Source: JAVVHE01 sp032249695
Lineage (GTDB): Bacteria; Pseudomonadota; Alphaproteobacteria; Sphingomonadales; Sphingomonadaceae
Direction: 5' to 3'
Assembly: GCA_032249695.1 (NCBI GenBank)
Contig: JAVVHE010000019.1
Coordinates: 1 to 52,045 of the forward strand
Length of the DNA: 52,045 bases
The translations under genes and the position numbers were made by a program. Below, one piece after another: positions 43,939 through 51,964 of the stretch. The notes under the pieces are model-generated. The model worked only from the letters and a program-made list of their open reading frames with translations. It was not told the origin of the DNA and searched no databases. Each line of letters starts with the position of its first letter. The first letter of the stretch is position 1.

Positions 43939-45276
43939 TTAGCGGCGGTCGGAGGCTCCGGTGCCCAGCATGTCGGCCAGCATCGTCAGGGGCTGGGCAA
44001 GCACCTTGTCGACCTTGCGGCCATCGAGGTCGACGACCTCGAAGCGCCAGCGGCCATAGGTGAAATGCTCGCCCGTCGCGGGCAGGCGGCGCAGGACCGC
44101 GAGCACGAAGCCCGCCACCGTCTCGTAGTCGCGCTCGGTCGGCAGCGTCAGGCGTAGCAGCCCGGCCATCTCGCCCGCGCTCATCCCGCCAGCGAGCAGC
44201 CAGCTGCCGTCCTCGCGCTTGACCGCGTCGGGGTCGTCGTCGGGATCCTCGTCGGAGCGGAACGCGCCCGCGATCGCGCGCAACAGGTCGATGGGCGTCA
44301 CGATGCCTTCGAAATGGCCGTATTCGTCGTGGACCATCGCCATCGGCACCTCGGCGCTCTGCAGCGCGATCATTGCATCGGTTGCGTCCATCACGTCGGG
44401 GATGACCTTGGCGCGGCGCACGTGCGCGCGCAGATCAAGCGGCGCGCCGCCCAGCACCGAGGCAAGCAGGTCGCGCGCTTGCACGACTCCGACGATGCGG
44501 TCGACCGACCCGTCCGCCACCGGCAGCCGCGAGTGCGGCGTCCCCACGAGACGCTCGCGCAGCTCCGCATCTGGCGCATCGAGATCGAGCCAGTCGACAT
44601 CGGTGCGCGGGGTCATCACGCCGCGAACGGTGCGCTGGGCCAGCCGCAGGATGCCCGAGATCATCTGCCGCTCAGTCTCCTCGATGGTGCCGCTGGTGGT
44701 CGCTTCGGCAACCACCGCCTCCACCTCCTCGGCCGTCACCGCCGAACTCGTCCGCCGCCGCAACCGGAGCGCGCGCATCAAGAGCGAGCTCGATCGTTCC
44801 AGCGCCCACACCGCGGGCGCGACCGCACGCGCAAAAGCGGCCATCGGGCGCGAGGTAGCAGCAGCGATCGGCTCGGCCGCGCCGATCGCCAGCTGCTTCG
44901 GGATCAGTTCGCCGATGACGATCGACAGATAGGTCGTCGCCGCTATGGCAGTGGCAAAGCCCAGCTGCTCGGCCGTGTGCGGATCAATTCCCGCCGCCGC
45001 CAGCCGGTCGCCGAGCGGCCCGCCCAGCGCGCTGCCGGAGTAGGCGCCCGACAGCACCGCGACGAGCGTGATGCCCATCTGCGTCGCAGACAGCAGCCGC
45101 GCCGGTTGTTCGGCAAGCTCGAGCGCGCGCTCGGCTCCGCGGCGTCCGGCGCGCGCCATCGCCTGCAGCCGGGCACGCCGGGCGGATACGATCGCCAGTT
45201 CACTCATCGAAAAGAATCCGTTGAGTAGGATCAGCGCCAGAATGATCGCGGCGTCGGCCCAGGGAATGGGTCGCAT
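43939..45276 (-). CDS. CNNM/CorC-type hemolysin-family transporter
   Basis: A 445-residue membrane protein with the domain order DUF21 (CNNM) membrane domain (residues 1-190, ILALILLNGFFSMSELAIVSA), paired CBS domains (about 205-330; MTPRTDVDWLDLDAPDAEL and DEYGHFEGIVTPIDLLRAI), and a C-terminal CorC/HlyC domain (about 355-440). Family members export Mg2+ or Co2+ and are often called hemolysins for historical reasons. Function here is inferred from domain order. It is divergent from the OmpA lipoprotein gene, 103 bp away. Confidence 0.92.
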   Translation of the reverse strand: MRPIPWADAAIILALILLNGFFSMSELAIVSARRARLQAMARAGRRGAERALELAEQPARLLSATQMGITLVAVLSGAYSGSALGGPLGDRLAAAGIDPHTAEQLGFATAIAATTYLSIVIGELIPKQLAIGAAEPIAAATSRPMAAFARAVAPAVWALERSSSLLMRALRLRRRTSSAVTAEEVEAVVAEATTSGTIEETERQMISGILRLAQRTVRGVMTPRTDVDWLDLDAPDAELRERLVGTPHSRLPVADGSVDRIVGVVQARDLLASVLGGAPLDLRAHVRRAKVIPDVMDATDAMIALQSAEVPMAMVHDEYGHFEGIVTPIDLLRAIAGAFRSDEDPDDDPDAVKREDGSWLLAGGMSAGEMAGLLRLTLPTERDYETVAGFVLAVLRRLPATGEHFTYGRWRFEVVDLDGRKVDKVLAQPLTMLADMLGTGASDRR

Positions 45277-45379
45277 GGTCTCCCGTCACGCTTGCCGGGT
45301 CGGGGCCCGGCGCCGGATGACCGTAACACGGGGGGAGCGGCTTGTGTCCCCTTCAATTGGGCAGGAGGCATCGACAGAG

Positions 45380-46060
45380 ATGATTTCGGTGAAGTTTCGC
45401 GCCGCGGCGGCGCTGGTGTTGATGACCGGGCTCGCGGCGTGCGAGACCGATCCGTACACCGGGGAGCAGCGGGTGAGCGGCGCGGGATCGGGCGCGCTAG
45501 GCGGCGCCGCGGTCGGCGGCGTGCTCGGCGCGATTATCGGCGGGCGCGACGCGCGCGCGGCTGCGTTGCTCGGCGCGGGCATCGGCGCGATCGCGGGTGC
45601 AACGATCGGCGACGCTGCCGAGCAGAACCAGCGACGGCTGGAGAGCGACCTGCGCGGCAGCGGCTATTATGTGCGGCGCGAGGGCGAGACGATTCTGATA
45701 ACCGCCCCCGGCGGAGTCGGCTTCGCGCCCAACAGCACCGCGATCCTGCCCGAAGTGCGCCCGGCGTTGGAACGGGCGGCGCGCACCATCGCGGACTACC
45801 GCGCCAGCTATGTCGACGTGCTGGGCTATGCCGACAGCCGCGAGCCCGATCCGCGCGCGCTCTCGCGCGAGCGTGCGCGCGTGGTCGCCGACTTCCTGCG
45901 CGATCGTGGCGTGGCGCCCGCGCGCATTGAGATCGCCGGCCGCTCCGACGAGCAGCCGCTGTCGCGCGACCCGTCAGACCGGGCAGCCAACCGCCGCGTC
46001 GAAATCCGCATCACCGCCGCACGCGAGGAGGACTTCCGCCGCGGCCGCGGGCGATACTAG
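45380..46060 (+). CDS. OmpA-family lipoprotein with glycine zipper
   Basis: Outer-membrane lipoprotein of 226 residues. The signal ends at the lipobox LAAC (Cys21). A glycine-zipper segment follows (SGALGGAAVGGVLGAIIGG), then an OmpA C-terminal peptidoglycan-binding domain: ILPEVRPALERAARTI, DVLGYADSREPDPRALSRER and DRAANRRVEIRI. ATG 45380 has AGGAGG upstream at 45363-45368. It resembles YiaD-type lipoproteins, which tether the outer membrane to the wall. The 117 bp after it contain nothing recognisable. Confidence 0.92.
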   Translation: MISVKFRAAAALVLMTGLAACETDPYTGEQRVSGAGSGALGGAAVGGVLGAIIGGRDARAAALLGAGIGAIAGATIGDAAEQNQRRLESDLRGSGYYVRREGETILITAPGGVGFAPNSTAILPEVRPALERAARTIADYRASYVDVLGYADSREPDPRALSRERARVVADFLRDRGVAPARIEIAGRSDEQPLSRDPSDRAANRRVEIRITAAREEDFRRGRGRY

Positions 46061-46177
46061 GCTGGGCGCTGCTCCGTCGCTTATTGCCCGACCGCGCCCG
46101 GGCCAGTTCCGCGCCCAAGCTGTCGCGCACCGCGGCCGCTCTGCCGACATTGCATTTAAAGGCGGGTGCAAACAAGA

Positions 46178-47539
46178 TTATGCTAGGCGGTCGACGGAAA
46201 GATCGACGGTCACCTCGACGCCCGTCTGCAACCAGTTTCGAGACAACCGCGCGTCGAGCTGGCCGGCGACAACCCGATCGGCTAGCTGCGTCCCGAACCC
46301 GCGGTGCTCGGGCGTCCCCGAGACTGGCGGCCCTCCGTGCTCGCGCCATGTTACCTGCAGTCGATCTCCGCGGCGCTCGCAGGAGACGCTGACCGTGCCG
46401 TCCGGGTGTGACAGCGCCCCGTATTTGGCGGCGTTTGTTGCGAGCTCGTGGAACAGCAGGGCAATCGACGTTGCCGCGTGGGCGCCGATAGGCAGGTCAC
46501 AGCCGTCCACGAGGATACGCTGATGGCCGTCGTCGTAGGGCGCCAGCAAGAGCAGCAGCAGGCCTTGCAGCGTGCGATGCTCGTCGGGGGCTGCGGAGTC
46601 GGGACTATGCGGGCGAACATATTCGTGGGCGGCCGATAACGCGGCAATTCGTTGCTCGACCTCTTGCATGACCGGGCGAAGATCGGGCCGATTGCGGGTC
46701 GAGAGGGTGAGCAGGCTCAAGATCACCGCGAAGATGTTCTTGATGCGATGGGACAGTTCTCGCGCGATCAGCTCGCGCTGCTCTTCGGCTTCCTTGAGGT
46801 CGTGGATGTCGGTGCACGTGCCATACCAGCGGACAATCGCGCCCTCCTCGTCGCGCACGCATTGCGCGCGGCCGATCACCCAGCGGTATTCTCCGGAGCG
46901 GTGGCGCAGCCGATACTCGATATGGTAGGGATCGCCGGTCAAAAGGCTGTGACGCCAAACCGCCCAGGCTCTTTCCTGATCGTCGGGATGGAACATGCCG
47001 TTCCAGGCTTCACCATCGGTCGATCCCGCCGGTACTCCCGTAAACTCATACCATCGATCGTTATAGAAATCGTGGTAGCCGTCGGGACGTGTCGACCAGA
47101 TCATCTGATCGATCGAATTGACGATGGCGTGGAACCGCGTCTCGCTGTCGCGAAGCTTTGTCTCCACCTCGATCCGATCGGACACGTCGCGTGACACCGC
47201 AACCAGGCGCGACACCTCGCCGGACGCTTCCCGGAGTGGCGACACGGTCACATCCCACCAGCGCGGCGTGCCTTTCGCAGTCGGACAATAGGCCTCGAAG
47301 CGGGTCGGTTCGCCGTTCAGCCCCGCTGCGATCGCCTCATTCAGCTGTTCGCCGGCGTCCTTGGGCCAGAGTTCGCGCCAGGGCCGGCCCAAGACCGACT
47401 GGGGGTGGTCGATCTCCATCGCGCAGAGCCCGTTGGCGTTCATGAACGAGAGCGTGCCGTCGCGCTCGATCACCTTGATGCAGTCGACGGAGGAATCGAG
47501 AATCGAGCGCAGCAAGTCCGCACGCTCGGCAATCGACAT
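46178..47539 (-). CDS. PAS-domain HWE-family sensor histidine kinase
   Basis: Soluble 453-residue kinase with two PAS domains (about 5-125 and 140-265; the second with FYNDRWYEFTGVPAGSTDG and a PAC region GEYRWVIGRAQCVRDEEG). An HWE/HisKA_2-type dimerisation helix follows with phospho-accepting His in ARELSHRIKNIFAV. The ATPase domain has the N-box LFHELATNAAKYGALS and the family's typical WREHGGPPV. No transmembrane segment is seen, so it senses a cytosolic signal. ATG 47539 is preceded by GAGG; 47557 is an alternative. It is divergent from the Crp-like gene; two palindromic sites lie between them. Confidence 0.9.
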   Translation of the reverse strand: MSIAERADLLRSILDSSVDCIKVIERDGTLSFMNANGLCAMEIDHPQSVLGRPWRELWPKDAGEQLNEAIAAGLNGEPTRFEAYCPTAKGTPRWWDVTVSPLREASGEVSRLVAVSRDVSDRIEVETKLRDSETRFHAIVNSIDQMIWSTRPDGYHDFYNDRWYEFTGVPAGSTDGEAWNGMFHPDDQERAWAVWRHSLLTGDPYHIEYRLRHRSGEYRWVIGRAQCVRDEEGAIVRWYGTCTDIHDLKEAEEQRELIARELSHRIKNIFAVILSLLTLSTRNRPDLRPVMQEVEQRIAALSAAHEYVRPHSPDSAAPDEHRTLQGLLLLLLAPYDDGHQRILVDGCDLPIGAHAATSIALLFHELATNAAKYGALSHPDGTVSVSCERRGDRLQVTWREHGGPPVSGTPEHRGFGTQLADRVVAGQLDARLSRNWLQTGVEVTVDLSVDRLA

Positions 47540-47582
47540 TCCCGCATCCTCGCCCATCCAGCGCAACCCACCTTAAAGTCTG

Positions 47583-47633
47583 TGCTCACAAGTAAACATT
47601 GCATGCCCCGCTGTCTGCTCACAAGTGAACAGA
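47583..47633. promoter_or_regulatory. Pair of palindromic operator-like sites between HWE kinase and Crp-like gene
   Basis: The stronger site at 47614-47633, TCTGCTCACAAGTGAACAGA, is a near-perfect palindrome (TCTG-Y-TCAC-WW-GTGA-R-CAGA). A second copy, TGCTCACAAGTAAACA at 47583-47598, differs from the matching 16 bp at one base. Their starts are 33 bp apart, about three helical turns, so a regulator could bind both on one DNA face. The sites lie about 50-100 bp upstream of the Crp-like start and about 45-95 bp upstream of the kinase start. Autoregulation by the Crp-like protein is the simplest reading. Confidence 0.6.
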
Positions 47634-47682
47634 TCCGCGGATCGCGCGTTCGGGCGGACAAGCAAATGCCGTAGAGCGACAC

Positions 47683-48477
47683 ATGCCCGATGCTGATCCA
47701 AGCGCCAACAACCTGCTCGCGGTGCTGGCGCCGCAAGACAGAGACTTGCTCGCCATCCACCTGACCCCCGTCACCTTTGGCACAGGCGAGGTCATCTACA
47801 ATCCTGGCGACGATGTCCGCTTCGTCCTGTTCCCGTGCGGTCCGACGCTGCTCGCGTTCCGGGTCACGCTTGAGGATGGTCGGGCTGTCGAGACGGCGCT
47901 GGTTGGGCGAGAGGGGGCGCTCGGCGGGATTGTCAGCCGCGGGCGGCTGCCGGCCTTTGCGCGCGCCGACGTGCAGTTCGGAGGCCCGGCGCTCAGAGCC
48001 GAAGTCGCGGCGCTGGACGCGATCAAGCGGAAGGCCCCCGCCCTGGACGCGCTGTTCGCGCGTTACGCCGACTGCCTCCTCGCCCAGATTTTTCAGGCCG
48101 TCGCCTGCAACGCGGCGCACACGATCGAACAGCGCGCCGCCAAATGGCTGATATCCGCCGCCGAAAGGACCGGTGCGCCGCGGCTGCTGCTGACGCAGGA
48201 CCAGCTTGCGGCGATGCTGGGCGTCGGCCGCAGCTATGTCACCCGTGTGCTCCGCTCGCTCCGCCAGCGCGGCCTTGTCGAGACACGACGCGGCGCGTTG
48301 CACCTGCTCGATGCCGAGGGACTCGAGCGTCTCGCATGCGATTGCCACCACGCGGTCAGGCGGCATTTCAATGAGGTGCTGGCGGGTGTGTATCCCGACC
48401 GTCTGACCGAGGCCGATTCCGACGACGCTCAATCGACGATCGTGCAGGCGGGAACGTCGATCGGGTCGAACCGTTAG
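47683..48477 (+). CDS. Crp/Fnr-family transcription regulator
   Basis: A 264-residue regulator with an N-terminal cyclic-nucleotide-binding-like barrel (about 20-135; FGTGEVIYNPGDDVRFVLFP and VGREGALGG), a dimerisation helix, and a C-terminal winged helix-turn-helix (LTQDQLAAMLGVGRSYVTRV, about 168-187). The Arg and Glu residues that bind cAMP in CRP are not clearly preserved and there is no Fnr-type Cys cluster, so the ligand is unknown. The tail after about residue 240 is an extra acidic stretch. It precedes the LOV kinase by 41 bp on the same strand. Confidence 0.88.
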   Translation: MPDADPSANNLLAVLAPQDRDLLAIHLTPVTFGTGEVIYNPGDDVRFVLFPCGPTLLAFRVTLEDGRAVETALVGREGALGGIVSRGRLPAFARADVQFGGPALRAEVAALDAIKRKAPALDALFARYADCLLAQIFQAVACNAAHTIEQRAAKWLISAAERTGAPRLLLTQDQLAAMLGVGRSYVTRVLRSLRQRGLVETRRGALHLLDAEGLERLACDCHHAVRRHFNEVLAGVYPDRLTEADSDDAQSTIVQAGTSIGSNR

Positions 48478-48518
48478 GCGTTAAGGGTCACGGGCTCCCA
48501 TGGCCTTTGGAGAGCATT

Positions 48519-49619
48519 GTGAGCGACGGCGATGACTGGCGACTGACTGAACGTCTGCATGCACCCGCCGGCAAAGGAAACCCGTTCGCGGCCGCGGTCC
48601 GTGCGACGCGCATGCCGATGGTGATCACCGACCCACGCCAGGCGGACAATCCGATCGTGTTCGTGAACGACGCGTTCCTGAAGCTGACCGGCTACGCACG
48701 GGATGAGGTAACCGGGCGTAACTGCCGCTTCCTGCAGGGCCCCGACACCGATGCCCGCACCGTGGCCGCGATCGCAGAGGCGATCGAAACGCACAGCGAT
48801 ATCGCTTGCGAAGTGCTGAATTACCGCAAGGACGGTACGACCTTCTGGAACGCGCTGTTCATATCGCCGGTGATGGACGAGGCGGGTGAACTGCTTTTCT
48901 TTTTCGCCAGCCAGCTTGATGTGACCGAGCGGCGTCAGCGCGAGCAGATCGAGCGCGATAAAATCGAAGCAGCTGTCGCGTCGCGGACGCGCGAACTCGC
49001 CGCGGCGCTCGAAACCCAGACCGCGCTGCTGCACGAACTCGATCACCGGGTACGCAACAACCTTCAGCTGATCTCGGCACTGATCCTGCTGGAGACCAGG
49101 AGCGCCGGCCGCGATCAGACCAAACAGGATTTAAGCCGGCTGCGAGAGCGGATGGACGCGCTTGCGAGCGTTCACCGGCTGGTCGTCCGCGATGGAGAGG
49201 AGGGCCGGTTCGATATGGCGAATTTCGTCCGATCCTTCGCAGCCGAGGCGTTGCGCACCCGTTCCGGTGGTCGAGCGAGGCTCGACCTCGACCTGGCCGA
49301 GGCTCGACTGTCTGCCGCTTTTGCTGCCCCGGTCGCCCTCCTCGCGAACGAACTCGTCCGCCTGTCTCTCGATCACGTCGATGCGACAGAGGTTCATCCC
49401 ATGCTGAGACTCGGCATCACGAAACTTCCGGCGGGGAAGTTCCGCCTCTGTCTCGCCGCGCCAACGTCGCACCGGCCGCTGTCCGCGACGGCAACCGCCG
49501 ACGCTAAACGCTTTGTCGAGATGATGGCGCGCCAGCTGCGGGCGGGTTTGTCTTGGGAGGATCAAAACAACAGCCTGTGCATCGACATTCCGGCGCGCGA
49601 GCTGGAGGCCGGTCAATGA
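48519..49619 (+). CDS. LOV-domain histidine kinase (blue-light sensor) with eroded ATPase domain
   Basis: A 366-residue protein with an N-terminal LOV domain (about 22-135) carrying GRNCRFLQG, whose Cys69 forms the photoadduct with flavin. A coiled coil (about 138-170) leads to a HisKA_2 helix LHELDHRVRNNLQL with His176. The C-terminal ATPase region looks degenerate: the N-box reads ANELVRLSLDHV without the Mg-binding Asn position, and no DxGxG box is visible. It could still bind a partner kinase or act as a phosphotransfer protein. GTG 48519 is chosen for the GGAGAG upstream; TTG 48507 is possible. Its stop overlaps the regulator gene start. Confidence 0.88.
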   Translation: MSDGDDWRLTERLHAPAGKGNPFAAAVRATRMPMVITDPRQADNPIVFVNDAFLKLTGYARDEVTGRNCRFLQGPDTDARTVAAIAEAIETHSDIACEVLNYRKDGTTFWNALFISPVMDEAGELLFFFASQLDVTERRQREQIERDKIEAAVASRTRELAAALETQTALLHELDHRVRNNLQLISALILLETRSAGRDQTKQDLSRLRERMDALASVHRLVVRDGEEGRFDMANFVRSFAAEALRTRSGGRARLDLDLAEARLSAAFAAPVALLANELVRLSLDHVDATEVHPMLRLGITKLPAGKFRLCLAAPTSHRPLSATATADAKRFVEMMARQLRAGLSWEDQNNSLCIDIPARELEAGQ

Positions 49620-50059
49620 CCGGCGGCGGGCTGCGCGTCTTTATCGTTGAGGACGAGGTCCTCCTCCAGATGCAGCTCGAGCTGTATCTGGAAGAAGCCG
49701 GTCACTCGGTCGTGGGCGTCGCCGCGTCCTCGCGCGAGGCCTTGGCGCAGGCGCCGTCGGCGGGAGCTGATATCGCCCTCGTCGATGTGCATCTGGCGGA
49801 CGGGCCGACGGGGATCGAGGTCGGTCGCAAGCTGTCCGATCAAGGCTTGCCGGTCGTGTTCCTCACCGCCAACGCGGCGCGGCTGCCGGCAGATTTCTCC
49901 GGCGCGATCGGCGTGATCGGAAAACCCTACACTCAGGCCGCGCTGGCCGAGACGCTGGACTTCCTGGTCGCAGCCGTTCGCCAACCACCGCCTCCTCCTC
50001 CCGTACCGGACGCGCTGACGCTGGCCCCCGCAATGTCAACGCGGTGGCACATCAACTGA
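49616..50059 (+). CDS. Single-domain response regulator
   Basis: A 147-residue receiver domain without an output domain: acidic pair VEDE (residues 11-14), phospho-accepting Asp57 in ALVDVHLADG, Thr in VVFLTANAA, and Lys in VIGKPYTQ. The last 25 residues are a Pro-rich tail. The ATG overlaps the LOV kinase stop (ATGA), so the two are made together and this is the kinase's probable phosphoryl acceptor. Single-domain regulators paired with HWE/HisKA_2 kinases often act as phosphate sinks or relays; the downstream target is unknown. Confidence 0.92.
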   Translation: MTGGGLRVFIVEDEVLLQMQLELYLEEAGHSVVGVAASSREALAQAPSAGADIALVDVHLADGPTGIEVGRKLSDQGLPVVFLTANAARLPADFSGAIGVIGKPYTQAALAETLDFLVAAVRQPPPPPPVPDALTLAPAMSTRWHIN

Positions 50060-50161
50060 ACCCCGTTCAAGCTCGTGTGGGACCGGGTCCCGCGCGATCG
50101 CGGGCTCGACAACGTATTGCTGGGTGGGTCGGTGGCGTCCGCTCCGGCATCGCAGCGTCGA

Positions 50162-50284
50162 ACCGCGCCGTGCGCCAGGGGCCACGCCGATGGATCTCCT
50201 CGGTCTTGGAGAGGCCGCTGATCGTTTCGGCTAACGCGTTGTTGTAGCTGTCGCCGACGCTGCCGACCGTCGGAGACGACGATG
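50162..50284 (-). mobile_element. IS3-family transposase (OrfB) fragment
   Basis: On the minus strand, about 40 codons encode VGSVGDSYNNALAETISGL followed by SKTEEIHRRGPWRT, a characteristic stretch near the C terminus of IS3-family OrfB transposases (the DDE region around the final Glu). Sequence on both sides is unrelated to the transposase, and no terminal inverted repeats are visible. This is a dead fragment and marks past insertion at the border of the mobile region. Confidence 0.8.
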
Positions 50285-50722
50285 CACCAACTGACAATCC
50301 GGACTGCCCGGTGTGCGCTGCGCAATTTCGATCCGGTGCTGGCCGGAGTGCTGGCGGTGGTGGATGTCCCGGAGCTTGCGACCCTGTCGGCGGAGGGCGA
50401 CAAAGCGGTCCGGGACGCGAGGCTTGTCGTCAAGGCTGTTCATGCGACGCCCCGGCAGCCCGATGCGACCTTCAAGTCCGAGCCGCCACGGCCCCCTGCT
50501 CGCGGCGGCACCTCGCCCGAGCGCTGCAGTGCCGTCGACTGCCGCGAGGGCTGCTCTACCCTGACGAGCGCCATCGGAACGAGGCAGTTCTTCATCGAGG
50601 ATGAGAGCGAAGCGAAGCTGGGCTACTGCGTCCGCAGCGACCAGCATCTGCTCACAGTTGAGATGCTTGTCGAGGCGTGTACGGGCCGCCCGCGAGCGGT
50701 GGCGAGATCGTCGTCGCAATGA
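50282..50722 (+). CDS. Hypothetical ORF in mobile region
   Basis: ATG 50282 opens a 146-codon frame (MHQLTIRTARCALRNFDPVL...; later SAIGTRQFFIEDESEAKLGY). Composition is moderately protein-like, but competing frames on the minus strand are equally long, and no family is recognised. Its start abuts the IS3 fragment. It may be a remnant or noise. Between 50723 and 50890 I see only short frames with stops and nothing assignable. Confidence 0.25.
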   Translation: MHQLTIRTARCALRNFDPVLAGVLAVVDVPELATLSAEGDKAVRDARLVVKAVHATPRQPDATFKSEPPRPPARGGTSPERCSAVDCREGCSTLTSAIGTRQFFIEDESEAKLGYCVRSDQHLLTVEMLVEACTGRPRAVARSSSQ

Positions 50723-50890
50723 CCGAGTCTGCGCAGCATGTGGCGCGCGCCGTCGAGGAGGCTAGGCGCGGTCTCGTCGGCGTGCGCGATCGCGACGGGA
50801 GCGAGATCTAGCTCGGCGACCACTTGCGCGTCGATCTGGTGTTTGCGGTCCACTTCGAGCCGGCGCTGACCGCGGAAATGAGGCATCGGC

Positions 50891-51591
50891 GTGAAGATTC
50901 CTCTGGCGCTCCGGCGCGGCACTAAGTTGCCCCTGCGTCGCTTCGGTGGATTACTGCTGCTGACGACGATGCTGCGTCGCTCACCCGCCTCTCGCACGCC
51001 GGCGGGGGGCCGTGCCGGCAGAAGGGCTGCCGCTCTTCACCTTGTCGAAAATTCACGAGGATGTCCGCTTCGGGTGCTGCGCAGGGTCTTCTCCCGCCAG
51101 CGGAACAGCGCCGCAGGTCATGTCTGGGCAAAGCTCAACCCGGGTGCCGCAACCCCTGCAAGCGGGCTGCTGGACCCAGGGACGGCGAAGGCCGGCCACG
51201 CCGATGTGCTGCTGCCGTCGGCGGCCGACAGCCGGTGGAGCGCCCCGGACGCACTGCTCAACGCCGTCGAGGTGCAGCTTCCCACATACCAGAAGGATTG
51301 CATCCGTCCCGATCAGGATAATCCGCGGCAGGGAGGATGCGCTGCATGCCGGGTGGGAGCGGATGCGCGCCTTCGCGAAGGCCTTGCTGGCCGCGCGGGA
51401 CCTCGCCGTCATCATGTCCTCCACGACCCCACCCGCACTGCGTCGTGCATCTCAACGACCCGCATATCCACCTGCTCGCCCCTGCCACCACGATCGGCCC
51501 CGGCGGATGGCGCCACGTCACCGACCTCGTCTGCGACGAAGCCCACCCGGAAATCGTGAAGGCGGGGAAGGAGGTGCGCGGGAAGGGGTGA
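50891..51591 (+). pseudogene. Decayed relaxase-like gene (MobA/MobL or TraA type)
   Basis: Coding traces shift between frames. One frame has HADVLLPSAADSRWSAPDAL and LLNAVEVQ, like the segment before the catalytic His motif of MobA/MobL relaxases. A second has WERMRAFAKALLAARDLAV. A third has HCVVHLNDPHIHLLAPAT, which resembles the HxDxxxxHxH metal-binding motif, and ends at 51591. At least two frameshifts separate these pieces, so no functional relaxase can be made. The match is from pattern recognition and needs a profile search; limits are approximate. Confidence 0.4.
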
Positions 51592-51622
51592 GAGGCCTTG
51601 GCGCGCAGCGTGACAAGGCATT

Positions 51623-51964
51623 GTGAGGTCGAAGCTGGAGACAATACAGTTTCAAAGTTGCGAGGTGCCGGAAGAACGATCTTCGGAACTGCAAGCCCTG
51701 ATCAAAAAGGCGAAGCAGCTGGAGAGCCAGAAGGTTCTGCAGCTTGGCGAGCTGGTGATCGCCATCCGAGCCGAGGCGCTCGATCCCGAAACGCTGATGG
51801 GGGCGCTGTTCGGAGTGGTCAAATCCAAGGACGCACGAGAACGGAAAGTGTGCCGGGCAAACGGTGCGGCCTTTTTTCAAAGGCAATCACGCAAGGCTGA
51901 TCGCGGGACTCCGGGACACGCTGGCGGCAATCAAGCGAGCCAGGTCGATGACGAACCGCGTTGA
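51623..51964 (+). CDS. Conjugal transfer TraC-like protein
   Basis: A 113-residue product resembling small TraC-type accessory transfer proteins of alphaproteobacterial plasmids and integrative elements. The core is ELQALIKKAKQLESQKVLQL followed by GELVIAIRAEALDPETLMGA and GAAFFQRQSR near the C terminus. It starts at GTG 51623; no strong ribosome site is seen. The end overlaps the TraD-like start by 17 bp, as expected for a working gene pair. Exact naming (TraC or TraD) differs between annotations. Confidence 0.7.
   Translation: MRSKLETIQFQSCEVPEERSSELQALIKKAKQLESQKVLQLGELVIAIRAEALDPETLMGALFGVVKSKDARERKVCRANGAAFFQRQSRKADRGTPGHAGGNQASQVDDEPR

Noticed and set aside
50647..50669. GCATCT...AGATGC inverted repeat with TGCTCAC resembling the Crp-region operators
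   Set aside because: Only the left half site is shared; the right half (GTTGAG) does not match GTGARCA.
50231..50997. Minus-strand frames antisense to the mobile-region ORF as transposase genes
   Set aside because: No transposase or other motifs were found apart from the short IS3 fragment; composition is ambiguous on both strands.
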